DNA of 64,000 nucleotides from Atrina japonica (taxonomy: Eukaryota > Mollusca > Bivalvia > Pterioida > Pinnidae), in NCBI GenBank assembly GCA_030159075.1, contig BROG01000953.1, positions 1 to 64,000 of the forward strand, given 5' to 3'. Both the position numbers and the translations under genes were made by a program. Numbering within the stretch: the stretch's first letter is position 1; each line of letters begins with the position of its first letter. The notes under the pieces are model-generated. The model did not search any database. It was not told the origin of the DNA and saw only the letters and a list, made by a program, of their open reading frames with translations. This document shows positions 56,335 to 64,000 of the stretch, piece by piece.

Positions 56335-59085
56335 TACTATAAATGCATTTTTGACAATCAATAGCTTTAAAAGAGAAAAAAAGGGTTAATTGTTGATCAG
56401 ATAGAAGACCGAGAAAAGTAATCTAGGAATAAGAGTCCATTAGTAAGAGACGGAAAACTGTTAATCCCATCTCCCAACCGACCAACTTTGTTTGTCAGTC
56501 AAGTTAAATTCTTCATATAACTTGTTTCCTTTTTTGTAATTTAAATTTAGACCATATTTTTAGAACATATTTTTCTACCTCATAATTCAGTTAATTCAGT
56601 GTATGAATATTCTAAGGAGAAACGTTTTCACCGTACCTTTTATTTTCATCTTTCCATGTGTAATTGGTTTTGCATCTTGTTTATATTTTACAATTACATA
56701 TTAGTTTAGATATTTGTGTTCATAGGTTATGTTTTGTATTGATATGTCATTTATGTTAATATATGATCAATTTCAATTCTATTGCATCGTTGTAGTTATG
56801 TTTTGAAAATCAAACAAGCTGACGTCAGTATCAGCGGGGAGTTGACAAAACATGTTTGTGCATTTTTCGGGTGTGGTGTGATATGTTCTTGTCGGTGGAA
56901 CAGTTAAACAATCAACTCACATAAGCCTACGGATATATAAAACGAATATATTCATTTGGAACTCTAATTCGCTCTATACTTTCAATATATTCTGTCGAGT
57001 CCCCTTAGTGATATGCAAATACATTACGATGAAAACAACCATTATTTTCTTTTATAAAAAGAATATTACGCGTCGCGGTCATTTGATCTGGCCAGCATGG
57101 AAATCACAACGTATTTAATGTTATCATACTTTTTCTGTCGAGTTAGGCGTATATTGTATTAAATACCGAAATATCAAATATCCACCCTTGTTGCGCATAG
57201 ATTAATACCATACCAACGTGAAAAATGGTATATTTCTACTTATATGTGGCGAATTCACCTAAAACTATTGAGGAATCACTCCTCACTCCATTGCTTTAAA
57301 CGTCATATTTCCCCAGCATTTTCTAGATCCTGCAGCACGTGGATACTCTAGGATTTTGTTCATTTGAAATTATTTCCTGCAAATCACTTTGATCATTTTT
57401 TTATCGGGATGTCAACTTGCGAGGGATTCATGTTTTACTGGATGCACGTATCTAACCCCACTTTTCTCATATTTTGCGTATTGATATTCTTATCACAACT
57501 CCCAACGCTTGTTGGAGTGCACATATTGTGAATATGGATTCCGTTTGGGTGAAAGATAAAAAGAATAGCACCTGTTAGCGCTCCATAAATATTTATCTGT
57601 CACCAAAACGGCATCCATATTATCAATAAATGCACTCCGATAAGCTCTCATTCGTTATATTTACATATCATTCTATTGATATTGACAAAGAAAATAATGA
57701 GAATGTAATATCCCGCCTATATCTTGATCGGTCTTATCTTAATGGAACAGCGGTGTTCAATTTCGCTTCATATGAGAAATGACAATTTTCTTTTTAGGAG
57801 CTAAAATTGCATTTTTTTAATTTTAAAATTCTCTCACAAACAGAGGAGATGCGGCAATATTGCTTGTGTAATTTTTGTGTATCGATATGTATGCTATTTA
57901 TCTACGACATAAACTTGGTATGACGTCATGTCATGTGACGAACTTCGATTATAGCTCATATAAACGTCGTCTAGATTTAAAGGCGGCCCATGAACGGCGG
58001 TTTATGCTCAGCAAGGTTGTTAATTTTGTTTTAAATGATAATTGCTTTGCAAAATGCTTATATAAAGTTATTATCTTTCCTTTAATTACGCTTCACTGAA
58101 TTAAGTGATCGGCAAGGGAAGGTTGATCTAATACATTTCTGAAATTGTTTAATAGCTTCGATCTGATTAGCTGACTAATGCACGAACACCGTTTACTCAC
58201 ATTGGCTGAGGCTTCACGAATAATAAAACAAATATATGCACGAGTGATTTCAGGCACATGAAACCACGGATAGGAAAGAGCATGGCGATTCCGAACCGTG
58301 GTTTTACGACGATGGGACTCCGATGCATATACTATTATTTTTACAGTTTATTGCATATTTAGGAATCACTATATCGGAATTTTCAATTGTTAATATGACA
58401 GGACAGACAATTGTCGTGTCAATTATTTGTTGTTTTAGAGGAACCTTTATGGAACATACTATAAGTAGGATTGTCATTGACCGTGGTAAACCGTCTTATA
58501 GGGATATTGTTGGAAGTAGTCTTTGAATTATAATTACTTAAATAATTACACAACTATGCTATGTGCCTGTGACATAACACCCCGTCTATATTAACATATT
58601 CCCATTAATTTTGTATAGCAAAAACTGACATAAACATCTTACGCCATCGAAAACGTCGAAATTTTCAAACGAAATTGCACTGCTTGCGAACACCACACAA
58701 TTGCCATGTATATAGCTATAATTAAAACATACTAAAACACGTGTAACTTGTACGACATGAGCATTATCTAGTTTTTTTCTTTTGTGAAAATATACTTGGG
58801 TTATTTTTCTTTGGTAGAAAATGTACCTGGGTCATTTTTCTATGGTGAAAAAGATTCACGTGCCTTTTCTATATCATTAAAAAGGTCATCTGGAAAACGG
58901 GTAATTTTTCCTAATGGTATGGGTCAATAGACCTTTTTGGAGTTGATTCTTTCTGTTACCGTTTGTCACAACACTACAAGAAAGTAATGACACTTATAGT
59001 CGTTACAGGAAATAATTCAAACATCTTTCAACAATTAAAATTCCGTTGAAATGCTTTGAGGAAGTAAATGAAGCTGGAAACAAAT
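56335..59085. other. Intergenic, nothing recognised
   Basis: AT-rich. The three-fold word GGTGAAAA or GGTAGAAAA near TACTTGGGT, TACCTGGGT at 58,785-58,900 is a weak local repeat. ORFs at 57,875 and 58,323 (plus) lack support. Confidence 0.35.
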
Positions 59086-59089
59086 TAAT

Positions 59090-59545
59090 AATTTGCCACC
59101 CTTCTTTGAGTTTCCCCTGAAGAAATCTCAATCTGTCAAGGCTATTTATATAACACTTCTGTTCAATCATGGAGTCTCAAACTGGTCGGAGAATACCAAT
59201 ACTTTCTTTTGTTTTTATCTATTTAACTTGAAAGTGATAGAAGTATATGTATATAAATACAATCTTTTTATTTAGAAAAATGAATAATTTTAGTTTTCGG
59301 TGAAATACTTCCCAGAATTTGACGTTCATTCATGTTTAACATGCTCTCCGTAGCGATGTGACAGCAATGACTGGTACATGTGCGATCGCTAATGAGGAGT
59401 GTTTGTATCGTGTTTTTTTTTCATTTACTGACTAACTGCAGTGTATGTGTGCACTAGTTTTGACTAGTATGTCATTAAATTGTATAATGTATGAATCGGA
59501 GAACTTTTGTAGTTCAATTTAAGAGGTCATGGGATGGGCCGTTAA
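59090..59545. mobile_element. REP-B, uninterrupted copy
   Basis: Matches 11,860-12,010 joined to 12,342-12,605 without the 330-bp REP-A insertion. Shared blocks include AATCTGTCAAGG, TTTTCGGTGAAATACTT, TGCGATCGCTA and AAATTGTATAATGTATGAA. Confidence 0.75.
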
Positions 59546-59682
59546 GGATTGATTTTCAATTTTCAAAAAGCATGGAGTATATATGGAAAGGATCATGGAA
59601 AAAATCTGTGCTGCATATTATTTTTTCATGATCCATTGCATATATACTCCATGCTTTTCAAAAAAGAAAATGAAGAACAATC
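59546..59682. mobile_element. Foldback element, arms about 60 bp
   Basis: GATTGATTTTCAATTTTC and AAAGCATGGAGTATATATGG, then GGATCATG-AAAAAAT, are mirrored on the right by ATTTTTTCATGATCC and ATATATACTCCATGCTTTTC, then AACAATC. It directly adjoins the end of REP-B. Confidence 0.8.
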
Positions 59683-59699
59683 ATTATATTTATATATAT

Positions 59700-60750
59700 T
59701 ACCGTTTTCTGTGAATCTGTAGTCAGCTGGTTACGAAATGCATTCTATATAATTGGCTAAGCGGTGGGAGTTTCTTATATGACGTAACAGCTAAACAGCT
59801 GTGTGAGACGAGAAATATAGTTCCCCTTTTCCGCCCGGAAATACTAAATGGAATTAAGGTTGATTAAAAATGTCTTATTTCCATATCATTCTGAAAGAAA
59901 CTAGTGATATGGTAAATTTTAAATACCTGTCAGATCTGTTTTGATGTTATTTTAAAATATTCGACTGCCTGGTGCAGAAAGGTAAAATGTGCGAGAAGAG
60001 AATTTAAAATGCACATGGTTGCGCCCATAGCTATGCTGTATAATGTATTTACAACGAAATTGCGTTTGATTTCTAATATATTATTAATAGGATATACCAT
60101 AGGATGTTTGAGTGTGACCTACGAGAAGGGAGACAGCTAATATTCATTAATGACAACTGAAAAAAGCTGACTGATTCGTACGTATTTCATACGATGCGAG
60201 TGACGAATTGTTTCTGACAAGAATATCCGGTGAAGGCAAACAAATCGACCTGTTTGTAATAGATGTTTGACACTAGGTCTAACTCTATTTTTACTGTTCA
60301 ACAGTTACACTTGTAACTACGAAGTGAACGTTCATTCCTGTGGTCTGTGGTTCTGGTCGCGATATAGACCTGTAGGCTGTACAGTGTGCTACGGATGTAA
60401 ATCTAGTCTTGTTTTTCTGATTTCTTTCGATGATTTTTGTTTGATTTGTTGTAATGTATCGCTTTTACGATTAAATAAATAAGTGATATTCTATTTTTAT
60501 AGATTCGTTCAATCATACATGCCTACGCCAAAAGGTAAAGCGGTTAACATTCGGGTCACGTAACTTCAATTACTTGCGTATGCATTACATCGTTCTACAT
60601 ACTTGCGATAAAGGGAATTGCAGTCGGTATGTGAATATTTACGCTGAATTAAAGAAAAATTGCTGCGGAAAATGTAAGTATAAATAAAGACATGTTAAAA
60701 CATAAAGGAAATCATAGTATTGAATTAATATATTCGTGTTCTTGGAATTA
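59700..60750. other. Intergenic, nothing recognised
   Basis: No supported ORF, exon or repeat family. Confidence 0.35.
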
Positions 60751-60756
60751 TAACGG

Positions 60757-60960
60757 GGGCCTCAGTTGTCGAGTTCTTAAAGCATTGCTCTTTCAAACTG
60801 ATTATTGTGATAACGTTTGCCAATTTTCTTGCAGATGGCTGGTGGTATTTGCAGGTAAATTGTAACCGCGATCCCTCCTCCATGATCTAAAACTGGCAGC
60901 CACAATTTAACTGAAAAATCATTGAGTGTGGCATAAAACACCAACAACACACACGAACAA
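60757..60960 (+). mobile_element. tRNA-derived SINE (Ser/Leu-like head)
   Basis: A degenerate head GCCTCAGTTGTCGAGTTCTT, then AAAGCATTGCTCTTTCAA, a body ending CCATGATCTAAAACTGGCAG, and a tail CTGAAAAATCATTGAGTGTG, then GCATAAAACACCAA. The tail is the one seen at 2.7 kb. Confidence 0.6.
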
Positions 60961-61544
60961 ACCAGCAATTTAGAGTAACCCTTTCACGCATTAGTATTTA
61001 AGTGGAATGTTCATTTTTATTATTTAGACCAATCTATTATGGTCTGTAGGGTTGAAAGGGTTCAAAAAGAATATTCACTCTCTCTAAAGGTAAGCATTTT
61101 TATCAGTGTTTTGAAGTTCGGTAATGTCATAACGATGTAATTGAAAAATTTGGGTTTGGCCTAAAACCCATTAAAGCAAATGTTATTATGCAATATTACA
61201 GACAACGAAAATATATGTAATCTAAAACCAAATATTATTGACTTATTTCAAAAGAATTCGTATCTTTGTAATTGTTTGTGAAATGGAATTGAATTCGCAT
61301 CATCACGTAAGGTAAACATTGAAAAATATTAATTGAATTTCTGTTGTAACTTACCTTCCAACCTTCTATACTTTATCTTATGGGCAATATATGATAAACA
61401 GACAGTATAACATGAATTAGTTGAATTATCTCCCCATTGACATGAAGTCAGTCAATGTCGTCACTTGACCTTTTATCGTTTTAGTGTCAAAAACTGTAAC
61501 GTAAGCTCATTGATGCCAAATGTAATATGTTAATAAAATACAAA

Positions 61545-61678
61545 ATTGCGAATACACGCAATACTTTTGCGAATATACGCAATACTTTTGCGAATATACG
61601 CAATAAATATTGCGTATATACGCAAAATAATATAATTGTGAATATACGCAATACTTTTGCGAATATATGCAATACTTC
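61545..61678. repeat. Tandem repeat of a near-palindromic 21-bp unit
   Basis: TTGCGAATATACGCAATACT is repeated about six times, and one unit is inverted (TTGCGTATATACGCAAAATA). The core TTGCGTATATACGCAA is a perfect 16-bp palindrome. Confidence 0.85.
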
Positions 61679-61724
61679 ATTTTTGTTAACATCTATTTTT
61701 AGACTAAAAGGGGTACGCGTTGCA

Positions 61725-63065
61725 CTAGGAAAACTATGTTTAACTGCATTAAAATCACACAGAAAATGAAACCTAGTTTTTCTCGAAAACAGCCCAGTTT
61801 AAATGAAAGAATAGGTTTAATTGTGCCAATCACATTAATGAGTATCAATGTGATTTCGGTGCAGTTATTTATAGTTTTTCTAAGTTAAGCCTAGCATTTC
61901 TTTATTCAATGTGGTATATGAGAAAAACTAGGAGTAATTGAACAAATAGTAGGTTTAACTGAGAAAAACTAGGTTTATCATAAGTGAAACTAGACTTAAC
62001 TCATTGATCTCTTTGGAAAACACATTGTATATGAAGAATTTAAATTTGAATATTGTTTTACGCTACATTCAACAATTTGTCAGTTATGTGGTTGCAGTCA
62101 GTCTTTAACGGTGGAGAGAACTCGGTTGTACCCGGAAAGAGACCCGCCTTCCGCACATGATAAAGACAAAGTGTATTCAAGTAGAAAATATATATATATA
62201 TATATTGGGGGTAATTATAAGAATAAAAAATGTGAAAATTGACGGATATAGAAATATTATATATTTTATCACAATTTGGAATATTGCGTATGGATAAAGT
62301 TGAATAACATGAGTTTAAGGGTAATAAATTAAATAATAATTAAAGTACCAGCCACGTTGTATAATCAATGTGAAGTTATTGAATCCAAATTATGCAATTG
62401 TTATTTGAATGTTAAATGACTTTTAAATTGAGACGAATATATCACAGAGTTATCTCTGCCAATGATTACAATTTTATATAATAATTCGAATGTCGTGTTC
62501 AACACCAATGGGATAAGAATTTAAAGGTCAGAAAAGTTCAGAATTGGACATAACTTTATTGACGATATTGATAATAATTCGTGTTAGGTAATTTTTGTGT
62601 GATAATACAAATGTCATGTTTGCTGTAGTATTAGAATTTAAAGTTGGAATCTGTTTAGAGATAAACAAAATATTGTCGACGTGGATACCGCGGATGCGAG
62701 AACCAACACATTGTCAAGTAGTTACGATATTTCCACAATAAATGATTGTAATCTAAACGTTTCCACGTTCTTCAAATATTTTAAGGTCGTAAAACCATTG
62801 GCTAAGACATGCCAGCTCTACCATCAAACATCATTTGACAGAAGATGAACATATAAAAAGAAAGCAAACAGACATACAATAATTATCTGACAAGTCGGAA
62901 TGCTAATGACAAGTTTTAATGAGAAATATATCACACCAAACTCACATAAATGAGTTAAACCTAGTTTATCTCAGTTAAAACTTGTTTTTCTGAGTTACAC
63001 CTTGTTTTTCCACAGTTAATGTGGGTTACGTATTGAACCTAGTTTTTCTACAGTTAATCCCAATT
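61725..63065. mobile_element. Foldback-like element with inverted sub-repeats
   Basis: The left part carries GAGAAAAACTAGG and GGTTTAACTGAGAAAAACTA, ending ACTTAACTCATTG. The right part (62,945-63,060) carries the inverse: ATGAGTTAAACCTAGTTTAT, CTCAGTTAAAACTTGTTTTT and CCTAGTTTTTCTACAGTTAA. The centre is non-coding and includes SINE-B copy 3. Confidence 0.5.
62030..62165 (-). mobile_element. SINE-B copy 3, partial
   Basis: TTTTACGCTACATTCAACAA, then TTTGTCAGTTATGTGGTTGC, GGTGGAGAGAACTCGGTTGT and ACCCGGAAAGAGACC follow the order of the 25.49-kb and 54.0-kb copies. The tRNA-like head is lost. Confidence 0.55.
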
Positions 63066-63069
63066 TTTA

Positions 63070-63660
63070 TCATAACCACATTATTTGGAGGACAAATCGA
63101 CTGATTATATTATATTTATACATACATTTTTTTGTTTTTGTTTTGTTTTCAATAGGCGATACATTCCACAGCGGTTTGCCATAGTGCTCCACCGGAAGGA
63201 AGTGCACTATTTCAAACTTACACTTTATAGTGGCAAGGTGGATTTACACACAACAATATAATCAATTTATTATCAAATTTTCAATCGTTTTATTCGTAAG
63301 TACTTATTTTTCTAAACTGTAAATTGTCCATATTTCTGTAAAACGCACCTTAAGACGTTAACAACACTCAGATACACATGGTGTTGTAGAAACAAACAAA
63401 TGGGCCTATAATATCTGACATCACATGCATCAAAGATGAACGTCACAAATCTCTACATTAACACGTGAAAAACGGCATTATGAACGTTCATTTTGGTAAA
63501 GAAAGGTTATAATTTCGCTAAACAGGGATTACCCACTGTATTAAAATATTTTTACAGAAAACATGATATTTCAAAGCAACCGACTTACCACGATAAGAGA
63601 TTATGGAGAATACAAATCTCTTAAAACTTCCGAGGTTAATTAACATTATTTGAAGGCGTC
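63070..63660. other. Intergenic, nothing secure
   Basis: Contains the block resembling 31.19 kb (CAGATACACATGGTGTTGTA). No gene was recognised. Confidence 0.35.
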
Positions 63661-63669
63661 ATTCATATA

Positions 63670-64000
63670 CCAATTGTCAGTAATTTGTTGTCCATTTTGG
63701 TAGTGCATAGTTAGGCCTACACCAGCACAGTCAGTAATTTGTTGTCTATTTTGGTAGTACATAGTTAGGCCTACAACAGCACAATCAGTATCTGTTGTCT
63801 ATTTTGGTAGTACATAGTTAGGCCTACACCAGCGCAGTCAGTAATTTATTGTCCATTTTGGCAAATCATAGCTAGGCCTACACCAGCACAATCAGTATCT
63901 GTTGTCTATTTTACTAGTACATAGTTAGGCCTACACCAGCAGTCAGTAATTTGTTGTCTATTTTGGCAGTACAAAGTTAGGCCTGCACAAGAACAGTCAG
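63670..64000 (+). repeat. Tandem repeat, unit about 55-60 bp, running off the window end
   Basis: CAGTAATTTGTTGTCTATTT, then TGGTAGTACATAGTTAGGCC, then TACACCAGCACAGT recurs about six times with small indels and substitutions. Confidence 0.9.

Overview
This window is eukaryotic and most probably from a bivalve mollusc. It is AT-rich, its genes have GT-AG introns, and it is packed with the repeats typical of bivalve genomes. These are tRNA-derived SINEs (one with a conserved Deu/Meta-type core), Penelope-like reverse transcriptase fragments, small terminal-inverted-repeat (TIR) elements, LINE tails, and long CT, GA, AT and GT microsatellites. There are no operons, CRISPR arrays or rRNA genes. 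Most open reading frames are chance.

Host genes. (1) At 5.5-18.8 kb, plus strand, eight exons with mutually consistent splice phases encode an unrecognised single-pass membrane protein. It has two homologous N-terminal domain exons, a Lys-rich linker, a transmembrane exon and a charged tail. Its 5' exons are unresolved. (2) At 24.2-28.3 kb, minus strand, a two-exon type-B carboxylesterase/cholinesterase-like gene is intact, with a secretion signal and a complete Ser-Glu-His triad. (3) At 53.0-56.1 kb, minus strand, a paralogue with the same exon structure carries a 7-bp deletion just before the catalytic serine and is probably a pseudogene.

Mobile DNA. The largest item is a 12.4-kb Maverick/Polinton-type virus-like transposon at 37,337-49,714. 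It starts 5'-AG, has several hundred bp of TIR and is flanked by an exact 6-bp target duplication (GTCCCC). Inside is a decayed protein-primed family B DNA polymerase on the minus strand. There is also a broken gene with a BIR (inhibitor-of-apoptosis) domain plus a CCHC-like zinc knuckle, a few charged small ORFs, and small genes at both edges of the gene block. No integrase, packaging ATPase, protease or capsid gene was recognised. The element has itself been hit by a SINE (inside the polymerase) and by a Penelope-like fragment.

The most unusual feature is that the small edge genes of this Polinton end in sequences matching the replication-dependent histone mRNA 3' stem-loop, each followed by a conserved purine-rich downstream element. 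Four such sites are recognisable and a fifth is a deletion remnant. The left-hand genes are arranged as divergent pairs with the stem-loops at the outer ends, as in histone gene pairs, although the proteins are not histones. This suggests coupling of element expression to S phase and histone pre-mRNA processing (inference).

Elsewhere: a 57-bp satellite that keeps a 19-residue Cys-rich reading frame (1.2-2.3 kb), a MITE whose arm has been amplified in tandem (6.5-7.5 kb), a dispersed repeat present both empty and with an insertion (59.1 and 11.9 kb), and several foldback elements. Multiple frameshifts and stops in element genes are read as decay, but assembly error in homopolymers cannot be excluded from one sequence.
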